Of a DNA stretch of 64,000 nt, positions 22,430 through 35,565 are shown one piece after another. The notes beneath the pieces are model-generated. The model saw nothing but the letters and a program-made list of their open reading frames with translations, searched no databases and was not told the DNA's origin. The stretch's first letter is position 1; each line of letters opens with the position of its first letter. Source of the stretch: Akebia trifoliata (taxonomy: Eukaryota > Streptophyta > Magnoliopsida > Ranunculales > Lardizabalaceae); contig CM030717.1 of assembly GCA_017979445.1 (NCBI GenBank), positions 15,655,788 to 15,719,787 on the forward strand, written 5' to 3'. The position numbers were made by a program, and so were the translations under genes.

Positions 22430-23615
22430 ATCCCCAAAGTAAATGTGAGTCAATTTTCTTTGTTGTTAAAAAATTACACAAACCCCCACAGTCACACCCA
22501 AAAAGGTCAATATATATAAAAAACAAACAAACAAACAAAGAAATAAATTAATAAACCAAACAAAGAAACAAATAAATAAATAAATAGAGACCATTCTGTT
22601 AGAGAGAAAGAGTCTAAAAAAACTTAAAAGAGATGATACATGAAAAAATTGCAAGTCCCAAACTTCCAAATGTATGATTGATGGAAAGTCTCAAGCGTCC
22701 TTTGAGGCATGAAAATTTGCAAGCATTTCATCGTTCAAGCTCCTATAAACATAGAAATTAAGTAGATAAATGGAAATGAGGACAATAGCTTCAGGGATAT
22801 TTCATACAATGAATTTAATTTAGAGTCTGATTCATGATGTCGATTTTGATTTGAATTGGGGCCAATCGATTTCTCATGAATCTGAAAACAGATTTTATGA
22901 AGTTTTCCCATTACTCATTGATTTGTGCAGATCCGTTTAAACCTTCTTTAAGCAAGTAAATAATTAGGTTTACTTTTGGGAGAACATTGAAACATACAAA
23001 AAAAATATAAGAACCAAAAATAAGAACACCCTCCCATTATGGGAAAGGCCAATCGATCCCAATGTTTTTTTTTTTTTTGCTTTTTTTTGTTTGTGTGATA
23101 GGTAAGTTGGACTTGAACTTAGGACCTCCCATTATGGTAAAGGCCAATATCGATCCCAATGTTTTCTTTTTTGATAGGTAACTTGGAATTTCATAGATTT
23201 TTTGAGCTATGGCCATTTGATTTTGATTCAAATCGTGGGCAAGCAAGTCATTAGGAAGATGAGGGCATTTAGGTCATCAAAATCAAAAGGGGTTTTCTGC
23301 TAGACAGTGTTGGACCAATGGTTAGAAACAGTTCTACAATTACGGATAGTGGATAAAAGTTAAATGAATCAAGCAACACACTAATGCACACGCATACAAA
23401 GACAAAATGAAAACCTTGATACTGTCTCCCAGTGCTCAACTGTATGCAAGCAACTTTGCATATTCACAAATTCTGAAATCTAAATTTCAAAATCAGTCAC
23501 AAACATAAAGAGAGATATTTGGCTAGACAACTTAGGTAACAATTAACGTTTGTCATTGTAATTGCAAATGAAGTTGCCAATGAAAAGAAATCACTAAACA
23601 GGCTGCTAATGAATT

Positions 23616-23647
<32 letters not shown>

Positions 23648-24378
23648 CAAATATCATACGAGGCCTTGGTGTTGAAGAAAATAAGAAATAATCTAGTAAT
23701 GAATAAGGTATTTTTCTTAACTAGGAGATATATGAGCTTGCTAACCTCTACAAAAACAAACTTTTACAAATTAGGAATCACAATTAGATCTAGATGCTCA
23801 CCCCTAATTCATATCCAGAAAATCACAAAACTTACCGAACAATAGAAAATATATAAAGGGGGGATTTTCATTTAAGAACAATAGAAAATAACAAAACCCA
23901 GATCTTAAAAAACTTACAAAACAATTGATCCAAATGCTCTCCTCTAATTGATCTCAAAAACCCCCCAAAAGAAAATTTGTATCCAACAAAAAAAAGGGGG
24001 GTTTATCAAAACTGTAAAATCAGAGAGAAAGAGAGAGAGAGAGAGAGCGTAAAAAAAACCCATCAAATATATCAATTCATGTAATCAGATTACCTCTCTT
24101 AATGTTTTGGTTCATCATACGTTAATTAAATCCCTAGACAAAACTTTTAAACTTACCATTTCACACTATAACTTCATAATTTATGAGTTTTTTCTGTTCA
24201 GATTCTATGATGAATTAAAACCTCAACAAATATTTAATAAAAAAAATCTAAGTACAACTTGGTGCGCTATTTTTGCGTTGAACAAAAAGCTTCTTCAAGA
24301 GCTTCCCTAAAATAGCGATCCAAATAGGCCCTAAGACTGAAATATTGAAGTAAAATAGACCTCTTGAACGAAGAAGAG
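22430..24378. other. Spacer with simple repeats
   Basis: Contains (GA)n at about 23618-23648 and about 24020-24048, AAAC/AAAT-rich tracts at 22520-22590, and a local duplication of about 60 bp (ATTATGGGAAAGGCCAATCG near 23036 and a relative near 23132). No gene recognised. Confidence 0.5.
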
Positions 24379-24700
24379 TGTTACGATCCTCATGTTATGC
24401 ATTGCCATGTGTCATTAGCCCTTAGATTAGTTCAATTCTGTTGAGTCAATATCTTTAATTTTGTTGAGTCAATCATTATTTTGTTGAGTCAATTCTAGTG
24501 TATCAGGAGAAGTTGTTAAGTCAATAACCTCATCCCTTCTATTGAGGAGCAGAGTTAGTAACCGTTGAGTCTTTACATCTTTATATTATAAAAGCTGTGA
24601 GAAGGAAGGAATCAAGGAATGAATGCTTTCTTTAGTTAGAATTTTAATTGTAGTTGATTCTATCAAAGAGGCGACGAATATGTCCTTCCTGGGCTTAATT
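24379..24700 (+). repeat. Possible LTR-like segment with TTGAGTCAAT repeats
   Basis: It starts TGTTACGATCCTCATG. It holds four near-copies of GTTGAGTCAAT (from about 24439, 24462, 24482 and 24511), then a TATTATAAAAGCTG TATA-like motif near 24593. This resembles a retroelement promoter region, but no partner LTR, primer site or target duplication was found. Confidence 0.3.
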
Positions 24701-24970
24701 GTGGATCTCAAATGATATCTATGCTTCGAGCTTGTCATTCATCAGGTCGACGACGACGCAATTCCCTCGAAATCAAGTGAGGGAGAAAAAGAAGACGGTG
24801 GTGTTTGTGTGTGTGTGTGTGTGTATGAGAGAGAGAAAGAGAGAGAGAAGGATGTTGTGTTGGGAAAAGAGAGAGGGGGGTGTTGGTGTGATTTGAGAGA
24901 GGGAAGTAAAAGAGACAGAAGAGGACGACGAGAGAAAGTAAATTTAGGCGGGAGAGTTGAGTGGTTAAAA

Positions 24971-25301
24971 ATTGGAATGGGCTGATTTTTAGTGAGGATG
25001 ATCTGACACCCTACTATTTACCCTACATTTTGGCTTATGTGTTTTGTCCTATATGGGTTAAAAGTTTTGGAATGAGCTGATTTTTGATGAGGATCATGAG
25101 ATCATCCTCACAAAAAATGGATGGTCCACGATTCTTCAACTTGTAAACATGGGATTAGAAATTTTGGAATGTGCTGATTATTGGTGAGGATAACCTTCTC
25201 ACCATAGAAATCATCCTCAGAAAAAATCAATTCATTTTAAAACTTCTAACCCATGTAGGACAAAACACGTAGGGCAAATAGTAGGATACTAAATATTTTC
25301 C
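24971..25301. mobile_element. Foldback element, type j, rearranged left side
   Basis: The true arm starts near 25005 with ACACCCTACTATTTACCCTA, matched on the right by GGGCAAATAGTAGGATACTA. Before it sits an extra half-core (GGAATGGGCTGATTTTTAGT). The right side abuts (TA)n; the left side has none, so the original left boundary is lost. Confidence 0.65.
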
Positions 25302-25652
25302 ATATATATATAGAGAAAGAGAGTTCATATGTATCTTAGGCACAAGCATTTTCTATGGGGTTAAAGGGGTAGAAGAAGAAAAATAATAAAGTTAAAAAGG
25401 ATAAAAAATGAAAAATAATAAAATTAAAGGGATATTATTGAAAGAGGAGAAAAGGAAAGACAATTCCCTTTAGGGCTAATGGCGTAAAAAAAAGGAAAGA
25501 TAGTAGAGTTAAATGAGGTATTATTGAAAAAAGAATAAAGGGGAACGAAAGACAATAAAATTGAAGGATGAGAAGAAAAAAAGTACTAATAGTTTATGAA
25601 ACGTTTATCCCCCAAAAGTAGATCCCACCTTTATGTTCTATATATATATATA

Positions 25653-25875
25653 GGGTTGGGATCCATTGACTCCCAAGAATGATTCATGAAAAAGAACATA
25701 TGATCCCAATCCTTTAACAAAATCCAATGGCTGAGATTTATGAGTATCTTGATAGCACAAATCTCGAGGATACTTATCTCAAGGATAAATTTCAATCATT
25801 GGATTTTGCATTTAAAGAGTTGGGATCAAGTGTTTTTTTCATGAGTCATTCTTAGGAGTCAACGGATCCTGACCC
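25653..25875. mobile_element. TA-embedded MITE, 'GGATCCATTGACTCC' family, copy 1
   Basis: A 223-bp inverted repeat between (TA)n tracts. The left end is GGGTTGGGATCCATTGACTC and the right end GAGTCAACGGATCCTGACCC. The arms also pair over AGAATGATTCATGAAAAA and AAAATCCAATGGCTGAGATT. The interior is unrelated to the foldback core. A diverged copy is at 50434-50606. Confidence 0.75.
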
Positions 25876-26619
25876 GATATATATATATATATAGTACAAA
25901 GATTGTCCCATTCTCTTTGTCTCAAGATTTATACCAAACACCATCAACATTTTATATAATTGTGTAAATTACTTTTTCTTTATGTTTGTTTTGAAATAAT
26001 CTTTTTTCAAATTTTATTTTTAAAATAATTGATTACACAAGTATTATCAAACACCATCAACATCCCTCACATCATAATTATATTATGATGTCAATTATTA
26101 ATTATCGACCTTCTAATTGATACCCAAAAGAGGAATGTATGGAAAAAAATGATGGTCCAAAAATACCCTAAAGAAATCACTCTCAATATCTTGTTTCAAT
26201 TATACATAAGGGTGAAGAGATTGGGAAAGATGTTGCCCTAATATCATATAGTTGGATGGTTAAAATGAAGGTTTAATTTTGGAGTGCTAAGTTAATTATC
26301 TATGCATACCAATTAAATTAAAAGAAAAATTATAGAGATGCTAGCAAAGACGGATTATGTTTTATGGAGCTAATAAACTAAGTTTAGCGGGGATAATGAT
26401 GTTGAGATTGATGAGCAAAAAATTAGGATAGACAAAATTGAGAATGAATGCATTCGAGAAATGTATGAGTAATTCTAATAGAGGATTAACATAGAAAAAG
26501 TCAAACTAAATTGTAATCCTAGTTAGAAGAGATACTCAAATTGAAGATTCTAAAATAGTATGAAAATATTCAAAATGTGAAAGCATCCAATTTTATTACC
26601 AAAAGACGTGGCTCTAAAT

Positions 26620-27312
26620 TAGGATTGCAACTTGGGCGAGCAAAACTTGAACTCGCTAGGTTGAAATCGACCTTGGGTCAGGCCTGGGCTTAGTTAGCTT
26701 GGGTTCAGGCAACAAAAAAAATACCCAACTCAAATCGAGGTGGGCACAGGCTTAGGTATCGGCCAACTCGAGTTGCCTGAACCCGAACTTAATATGATTA
26801 TAATTTAAAAATATTTCTTATCTTGGTTGCTTTCGCACTCATAATTCATATTTCAATTTGTATGCTTTTGTTTATCTATATATCAAAACTAATGTGTAGT
26901 TATTTTCATTAAATAAATGATTACTTTGTTTTAAGTGTCATTCTACGCTGTCATAAAATGATTATATTGCAACTTTAAATATATATTTTTTTTAATTATA
27001 ATTATTTTAGTTCATCTAATTATTTTTCTTTTCTCTTTAAATTTGCTTATAATTTTATTTATGTAAATTTCTGAAACACATTTTTAGGAAAAAATTTTAA
27101 ATTTTAAATTCTTTTACACACCACTTATTTTTATATAAATCCTTACCAATACTAAATTACCTAGTATTAATGAGGAATGCATTAATTGAAGCAACCCGAC
27201 TTGGCTAGGGTTTGTGTTGAGCATTTCATGCCCAAGATCAAGTTGAGCAAGGGTGTAGGTTGGTGTTTGTTAAATTTGGGTTGATCCCCAACCCGCCCGA
27301 GTTGCAATCCTA
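26620..27312. mobile_element. hAT-like MITE
   Basis: The ends TAGGATTGCAACTTGGGCGA (left) and GAGTTGCAATCCTA (right) are inverted repeats. The flanks CTCTAAAT (26612-26619) and CTGTAAAT (27313-27320) are an 8-bp duplication with one mismatch. The AT-rich, non-coding interior has subterminal CAACCCGCCCGAG and AACTCGAGTTGCC motifs. Confidence 0.78.
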
Positions 27313-27320
27313 CTGTAAAT

Positions 27321-27791
27321 AAAGAGAAATCGAAGAAACAAGATTCATGCTATCCATCCCAGATCCTTGGGATAAGGCTTTGATGATAGTGATCTATAAT
27401 GAAATTGATTTTCAAACGATTACCTTGTAAAAATCAAATCATGTATGTAATATTATGAAGGTCTACACATATAGAACAAGTGATGTGAATGTGAATTTAT
27501 TTATTACTGAAAGTTACTAATCCAAGTAATTGTCTTTTATACTTTATTTATGATTTTGTAATTCGAATTATCCTTTTTATTGCTTCATGTTAGTGTGAAC
27601 CCTTTTTCGATTGTCATTGAAAACTCAAGATCACCAACATCATGCATCCAACGTTCTTATTTTTCTCATTTTCATTGGGCACTAGTGTTTGTACATGTTA
27701 AAGAACCTCTGATGCTCAATAAAAATCAATTCTTCCCTAAATCAACTGAAATCGCCTTGAAAGCTTTTGACATTTATTAAAATAAAAACGG
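27321..27791. other. Spacer, no gene recognised
   Basis: The longest frame (about 27580-27780, 66 residues) has no recognisable domain and no ATG support in context. Confidence 0.4.
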
Positions 27792-29822
27792 TGTCAGGTG
27801 ATAAATGGGGGATTTTTAGAGAATTGAGAGTCGCCATCTAGTTTAGGTCTAGAAACCAAAATAACTCCAAATGGATTAGAATTGATCCACAGGCAAGACA
27901 CTAGGGTAAAAGATTAAATTATAGGTTTTGAAAGGTGTTAAACATTGAACCTGCTCGATCAAGACAATTGGTCTCTACTACGATCCAAAAAAATCTTAAG
28001 GTCAAAAGAAGAAAAGTAAGGTCAATGTAAGATCCAATTATCATCATTTTACATCAGATCATCTAAATAAATTATATGACTAAGATTCCCACAAATATGA
28101 TTTAATTTCTCAAATTCCGCACACAAAGAGAAAAGAAATAATTTTAAAAAAACCTAAATCACGCCCAATGCCCTAAGGCTCACGTGGCAAGTTTTATAAA
28201 AAAGAAATTCAATTAAAAAATCATATGCATAAATAATTTTCAAATTGATAAAAATCTCTGCATGCATAAATGATTAACAAATTGATCAAATATCCTTATA
28301 TGCACAAATAATTATCAAAATGGTAAAACATCATCCTATGTGCAAATAATTATTAAATTGGGCAAAATTTCATATGCACAAATAATTACCAAAATGGATA
28401 AAATTTCAAATTATTTAAAATTCCTACATCTAAACAATTTTCAAATTAGTTAAGATTTCTGCATGCCTATACCGCCCAAAAAGGTCTTCAATTCTCACAC
28501 AACCAATTACCAAATTAGTCATTATTCTCAAACACAAATAATTACCAAATTAGTCAAACATTATCATATGTATAAGGAATCACTGAATCATTCCGACTTT
28601 TGCCATGAATATGAATAACCAATAAATAGTGAGTTGATTCGGTCAAGTTTAATGAAAACTTTTTCAATTCAAATGATTGAAGAGCGTAAAAAAAATAGTG
28701 AATTAAATTACCTATATTTTAATAAAAATATATTTTTAAATCGATGTGCATCGTCAAAATCAATGAGTTGACTTGCTAATATCTAACGACAAAGATTATG
28801 CTTAATACACACATACACACAAATGCGTTGACTCGTTAGTCTCGAACTTACATGAAATAATGAATACTTTTCAAAGAATCTCTTCGTGTTAAAAAATGTT
28901 AATCATTAAATGTACGTGAATAAGAATGAGAACCATCGTACCTTACTTACTAACCTTTCAAAACAACAGAGAGCGTATCCTCGTGGTATTTGTTTTGCTC
29001 AAATTGGAACAAAGGAACATGATGGCTAGACTAGATTCCTTCAGAGATGTGACTATGAGAGAGATTGATGAGAGAATGTGATAGAATATGAGTGAGGTTT
29101 GATGGAGGTCACAGAGGAGTGTGAGAGATGGGGAGGGTCGTTATGTGTGGGATCGTGGATGCTCTTTTGTTCTATCCAAAATCAAAAGGAGAGGAGAGAA
29201 TAAGAAAGAAGAGGTGGAGGACAGGGGGTGGAATAGTGATAAAGGGTGTGTGTATGAGGCCGAGAAATGGAGAGGGTGTTGTAGTTGTTGTAGGGTGAGA
29301 CGAAGAAGGTGAACGGGGGTGTTATGAAGAAGATGGCAAAGAAAGAGAGTTGGGGCTACTGTAATGAAAGTGAATGGGGACGTAATGAAGAAGATAATGG
29401 AGGAGGAGGGTTAGTTTTGTTCCAAATTTTCATTTATCCAATGAAACAAGGTTTCTAAATGTAGGTCAATATCAAGGGTATTTTGGTCATTTTGTGTGAA
29501 TTTCGACAAAAGACTTTTTCTTATTCTAGTGTGATTTTTTTTTAATTCTCAAGGTTATCGAAATGCATAGCAATCCTAAGTGTACGTATTTGCCAAATTA
29601 AATGTAGGTGTGGTGATCCTAAGCATGTGTAATTTTTACATCGAACGTACCAATAAAGAGAAAGATGGAATTACAAGAATTGAAAAGGGATTATGAAAAA
29701 AGTGGGAGAGGATCTCTCACAAGTGTTCGACTTCTTCACATGTTCTACGCTCATCAATATGAATCCATAACAACCGAGTGACGGATTATTGGATCAGATA
29801 GATGCAAAATGAGGTGTCTACA
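27792..29822 (+). mobile_element. Probable solo LTR, Ty3/gypsy type
   Basis: It begins TGTCAGGTGATAAATGGGGG followed by GAGAGTCGCCATCTAG and ends GATGCAAAATGAGGTGTCTACA. This 'gagtcgccacc...tgtctaca' layout is common in long gypsy LTRs of eudicots. No internal retroelement domain adjoins either side, which suggests a solo LTR from LTR recombination. The candidate flanks (AACGG and CCAAC) do not match, so exact ends are uncertain. The interior (28200-28570) has several degenerate AATAATTACCAAA repeats. Confidence 0.6.
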
Positions 29823-30146
29823 CCAACCTTTCTCTCCCTTTTATCTACATAGGTATATTTTCATTGGACTTTAATTTAATAATTTCCTTCCATTACACGC
29901 TCACACGACCTGTTCTACGATCGTAGTGATCCTAAATTCTTCACTTTCAAGATTCACACTGTTGATTAAACATATCTTGATCAAGAAGATGGTATAATAA
30001 CAATATTAGATACTTTCATAAAGCATGATATACACTACTACAAACTTCATTTATAGCGTCTGAAATCAGCAACGGATAATAATTTTTGTCGTTCTACGTC
30101 TTGTTAAATTTTAAAAACATAATTTTTTCTATAATTTTGATTTTTC

Positions 30147-30543
30147 TATTAGCTCCGATTTTCTCGATAGATCGTAAAACCCCAATTTTTGGATGTACTT
30201 AAGGTGGTCCATGATTTCTTCATCACGTCTCTTAAGACTTAGAGACGTGACCCACTAAGAGATCGAAGTGTGACAACTAATCCGATCGTGAATGAGTGCT
30301 TGATGGAAACATCGTTCAAGGTTGGTTATTTAAGCTTGATTTTGATCCCCAAACTCTACGCTCTCTCAATCTCCTTCAGTCTACACCATCTAGCGTGAGT
30401 GGATCTGAGTTTGAAAGAACCAACCGAGACAGAAAAACAACGACAAAAGATTGCGTACAAATCAATGGCTGGAGGTATGTATTTTATACAGATTTTGGGC
30501 ATTTTTTTTAGATTCCGATTCTCAGATTCAGATTTGATTTACA
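30147..30543 (+). repeat. 5' LTR of the copia element
   Basis: It begins TATTAGCTCCGATTTTCTCG (TG mutated to TA) and ends GATTTGATTTACA, three bases before the primer-binding site. It is about 397 bp, shorter than the 3' LTR mainly because the latter has an extra repeated 'CAGATTATTTCCGCATTTAT' stretch near its end. Confidence 0.9.
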
Positions 30544-31627
30544 TTTGGTATCAGAGCCTCAAAATCTCTGCCTTGATAATTTAATTTTTATTTTTATGCA
30601 TCCGAATATATATATATTTTGGTTGAAATTTTATTTTAAAATTTGAGTTTAATACATACTGGAGCTAGAAATCATTGAGAAATTAGATTTCTAATTTTAT
30701 GTATTTTTAAACAATCTTTTGATGTTAAAATGTTGATTTGGAGACCAATTTTGGCTGCTGAGTTGTATCGGATGCAAGGTAGAAATCAGAACATCGAAAA
30801 TTTGAGTTTGGTCGTCTTCAACCTTGCTGAAGGTTGAAGACGACCAATTTGTAAAATAAAATAAAAATAAATAAATTCTAAAAAAATTTAGGCATTTGTT
30901 TAGCAACATGCCTATTTTTTATTATTTATTTATTTATTTATGCATATGATATTCAGTTGTTTAATTATATGCAAGTTTTAATTATTATTATGCTCACATT
31001 TATATTTGCATGAATTAATTATGCAAAATTTTGGATGAATATTTATGTTTGAAACTATAGGATTGATTATGCATAATAATGACATGTTAGTTTCAGTTAA
31101 TTTTTATGCAAAACAATTTTAAGCACAAAAGAATAATGTCTAAGTGATCCATATAATTTTAGTTAATTAGAGAATAGTCACAACATCTTTACTTAAATAA
31201 AACTATAATTAATTAGGATCACATAAATATTATTTAAACATTAATTGTAATTAATTATATTTAATATAATAAATTTTATCCCACAGAAATTTTTATTATA
31301 TTTATTTAATTAATTAAGATAAAATATTAAATTATTCATAACTTACCCACAGGAATTATGAATTAATAATTTGGTAGTTTTATCATAAAGTTTAATTTAA
31401 GATATAATATATATCAAATTATAATTATATACCATTTATAATTATGAATTAAGTAAATAATTTGACAAATTATATCATAAAGAATAATTGAATCTGTTTG
31501 AATTAAAAATTTAGCCTACAGGCAATTTTTTTGTCATTAGATTCAATTTTTAAGCATGATTTACATTGGTAAAGCATGAAATTATTTAAGTCTCAATTTA
31601 ACATAAACATGTAATTTTAATTTATGC

Positions 31628-32322
31628 AGCTTCACAAACTGTAAATTTTTCTGATATCCGATGTGATATTCCCAAATTAAAGGGTGATAACTATAAAGTA
31701 TGGAAAGAGAGAATTCTCCTTCATTTAGAATGGATGGACATTGACTATGCTATTAGGAAAGATGAACCACCTGCGATTTTCAATACCAGCTCTACAGCGG
31801 ATATTACACTTTATGAAAAATGGGAGCGATCTAATCGCCTCAGCGTAATGTTCATTAAGACAAAAAATTTATGTTGGTATTCGTGATTCTGTAAATCAGC
31901 ATGATAATATCCGGGACTTGCTGAAAGCCATTGATGATCAATTCTTCACTTCAGACAAGGCATTCGCAAGTACCTTAATCATGAAGTTCTCATCCCTAAG
32001 GTTCACTAGTGTCAAAGGTGTGCGCGAGCACATCATGCATATGAGGGATATTGTGGCTCAATTAAAGAATCTCGAGGTTGAAATGTCGGAGTCCTTTCTG
32101 GTGCACTACATTCTGAATACCCTTTCGCATCAATACGGGCCCTTCAAAATCTCTTACAATACACATAAAGACAAATGGTCAATTAATGAACTCATGACCA
32201 TGTGTGTTCAAGAGGAAGGAAGACTGATGATGGAATTGGGTGAGAATGCAATGCTGGCAACGCGAGGAAAGGGCAAATATCAAGTTAATCAGAAAGAAAA
32301 ATGTTAAATACCTCCCCAAGCT
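31628..32322 (+). pseudogene. copia gag, interrupted
   Basis: The translation reads as a copia gag (UBN2-like) capsid region. An early part has YKVWKERILLHLEWMD; after a frameshift near 31860 the rest runs LLKAIDDQF, MRDIVAQLKNLEVEMSESF, HYILNTLSHQYGPFKISYNT and WSINELMTMCVQEEGRL. A stop follows near 32307 and the solo LTR enters at 32328. The zinc-knuckle exit of gag lies on the other side, at 35566-35607 (CX2CX4HX4C). In an active element this protein would form the particle that packages the RNA. Confidence 0.85.
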
Positions 32323-32327
32323 GATAT

Positions 32328-33594
32328 TGTGGCGTCCCGCCAAACGCTAACACAAATCCTCATGTCAGATCTCGAGGTACTAGGTGGCATCTCAAAATTT
32401 CGGCATGGTCTCCTCTATTTATATTAACATTCCAAGGCGTTCAACCTGCACCTGATAAACGACATACAATCCTGCATATAACAAACAAAATATAATACTA
32501 GCGGAAGCCTATATATGTCTAATCATGTACGATAGATCAGAGTGCGGAAGAAGAAAAATTATATACAGGATTATACAAGAATTCCTCACTCTAACAAAAT
32601 TCCTATCACTCAGAACAAAATCTATATTACTTTCAGATAAATCGACACCACTAGGGGTAATAACCCCAATACTCACCAAGTGACGAACTCTAGCTGTCTA
32701 TCTGACCCACCAGATGATTCTCACTCGTGCCCTATACCTGTCTCGTCAAGCTTAGGATCTGAAACTAAAAAAAATGGAGAAGGAAAGGGTGAGTAACAAT
32801 GGTTACCCAGTAAGGAATAACACAATTTCTGTCAATAACCTCTTCTAACATGAACGAATAAGCATACTAAATCATTTTAAAATATACAAAATTTTACAGA
32901 AGAACTACGATTAACTGGTATATATAACCAGGGATGAGCAACTAAACATTTTAAAACTCACATTACATCGATCATCATTGCTCACTATAACATTATCTTT
33001 TTATACAAATCTAATTGATCAAATGGAAACATTAAACATGGATTTCATTTTATATATCAAAATAAGCAACATATACATAATACACAATGGTGGAGTATTG
33101 AAATTAGAGAGTTGGGATTCACGACTGGATCACTCCCAGTCGGGACATGATATTACAATTCTTATCTAGTTTTTAGTTTCTGAATTTGTCGCTGGTCACT
33201 GTTTATCATGTTTGGTTGACCATTTATCCGGCTTAGGCTAGCCGTTTGATGTGACCGTAAGCAATGGGTCTCTTTTCGATGTGTCAGAACGTTCGACTAC
33301 TATAGATTGTTAGTGATCACTGACTAATCATTTTTGTCTATGCCTATCAGGCGTGCATGTGATTCCTAAATATACAAACCATTCGTATACGACCACCTTT
33401 ACATTACACGTTCACTGGTAAAGATAGAAAGGAATATCCCGGATTTCAGTTGTGACTCCACTCTCATACGCGTCCCATACCACATATGAGTTTGGTGGTC
33501 CCTACCGTACATCCCAGGATAGTACACCACTCCGGATGATATGACGCACTATCCCTTCAGGCATTCACAAACTCTTTAACAGCTCACAAAATAG

Positions 33595-33658
<64 letters not shown>

Positions 33659-35543
33659 TTCATTTGAAAACAAAAGAGAAATTAACAATACAAGGTTGAG
33701 AATAGATATCCAGTTCCCTATCATGCAAGTGTGGCCACCCGGCCTAAAATAAATAACAAAACGGAAACGTAAACAGCGCCTCGCGCTAACAGAAATTTAA
33801 ATAAATATGCAACCAACAATATTATCCCTGAATATCTGTTCACCAACCTGCACACAATACAACAACGTAAAATGCAGACATCACCCCTCAGGTGTGACTC
33901 TGACATTTTACCGTTTCATACCCTTTTTCCCTTTTTTCGATTTTTACAGTTTTCAATTTCTTCATAAAATATCCATTTTCTACTATTCATCAACTCAATA
34001 TGAGTTCATTGAATATTAAATCACATTTTCCTACTGAAAAATTTATTTTTATCAATAATATTGAAAATAATTATAAATTTTATATCAAAACGGGGTCCGA
34101 GCAGTGCACAAGACCCAATTGATGGAAATAATCCGTTAAAATACCCTACCCACGTATAATTTGTTAAAAATACAATTAAACATTTCGAACATGCAATTTC
34201 TGGCGTGAATTTTTGAAATAACAAAAGAATTCTATATTCAGAAATACATCCAAATTTTTTCAATAAAATCCTAAATGCAATTTTCACAATCTACGATTAC
34301 TAGTAAAAATTGAGAGTTCCTTACAATGTCTAGGCAAAATGATCGAAGCGTGTACGCGGAAATCGAGGCGATTGGCACTGAAATCGAGACAGACCGAACT
34401 TCGAAGCAGTTGATTTTCGAAACCGGCCCTGTGATTTCGAAGATCTCGACGTGGTCGTCCTTTCTTCCTTCTGCGACAGAGGACGGTTTGACCCCGAAAT
34501 GGATGAAATCCGAGGTCGAAGTTTCAAAATCTTCGTATAAAAATACGGCTGATTTTTGAAAATATCGGGTGAAATAGAAAGTGAAACGAAAAAAGGTTGG
34601 GTGGGTTTTGTAGATGTTCAGGCTGCGAATGTTTCTCCCTTCTGCGTCGAAAGACGGTTTGACCCAAAAACGGACGAAATCTGAGGTCAAAGTTTCAAAA
34701 TTTTCGTATATAAATACGGCTGATTTTCGACGATACTGGATGAAAAAGAAAATGAAATGGAAAGAGGTTGGGTGGGTTTTGTAGAGAATGTAGCTGCGGA
34801 TATTTCTCCATTCTGCATCGGTCGTCGACAATGAACCGTTTGCGAGAGATCTGAGGTGGAAGATCGAAGAAAATAATTAAAAAAAAAATTAAACCGTTGG
34901 CTATTGGACGAGTTGGGGAAGAGGAAATTATAAAAAAAAAATATTAAAATTTTATTTATATAAAATTTGGGATGAATTCAGTATTTTGTCAATTGTTTTG
35001 ATCGATGATAAGTTGATCATCCGAACTCTAAAACTAACAAATGAATATTCTATTTCATCTAATTTTTCGTTCCGGATCTAATGGTGTAGTCAATTTCTAT
35101 AAATTCTGTCTCTAACAAAAATTTACATTTTTGACCTGAGGTGACCCCTAAACTTGATGTCGTTTTCGTTTTTGACGATAATTCGACTTCCTGATCTCCA
35201 AAAATGATAAATAAATAGTCTATGTTCAATAATTTTTTGTTACGAACACAATGGTATGATCAAATCTTAACAATTCTTTCTCTACCAACAAGTCACTATT
35301 TTAGCCTGGTCCGACCCGATAATCGAGGATTTTACAACTTTTATATTCGGACTCGTATTTAAACGTGCTTACAAGTTAAAGTATGTTTTTCGATCATTTT
35401 GAATCCAATGGTGAGGTCAGATTCCATTAAAAATGATCAGAAACATCCTAAAGTTTTACCCCTAAGTCCTACTTTCAAGATTTTCTTAAAATTCTACTAT
35501 TTATTTTTCCTCGAGATACGAATTAAAAATTCGGGGTTTTACA
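32328..35543. mobile_element. Solo LTR (gypsy, probably Tekay/Del-like) in copia gag
   Basis: The perfect 5-bp duplication GATAT (32323-32327 and 35544-35548) brackets a 3216-bp segment that starts TGTGGCGTCCCGCC and ends ATTCGGGGTTTTACA. This is the TG...CA layout with the 'CGTCCCG...CGGGGTTTTACA' ends common in long gypsy LTRs. It has no recognisable internal domain. It includes (TA)n at about 33596-33652 and tandem ~170-bp repeats at 34455-34830. Confidence 0.87.
34455..34830. repeat. Tandem ~170-bp repeats inside the solo LTR
   Basis: Two full units and a partial one, each with CTTCTGCG...GACGGTTTGACCC, CGAGGTCGAAGTTTCAAAAT, ATACGGCTGATTTT and GGTTGGGTGGGTTTTGTAGA. The repeats create a misleading 186-residue minus-strand open frame. 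Confidence 0.8.
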
Positions 35544-35565
35544 GATATAAAAAAAAAATTCCAAG

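Noticed and set aside
22466..22669. Hydrophobic 67-codon minus-strand frame resembling a membrane peptide
   Set aside because: It derives from AAAC/AAAT simple repeats.
24699..24896. Open frame with valine/cysteine and arginine/glutamate runs
   Set aside because: It is caused by (GT)n and (GA)n simple repeats.
34271..34831. 186-codon open frame on the minus strand
   Set aside because: It is generated by the ~170-bp tandem repeats of the solo LTR and has no domain.
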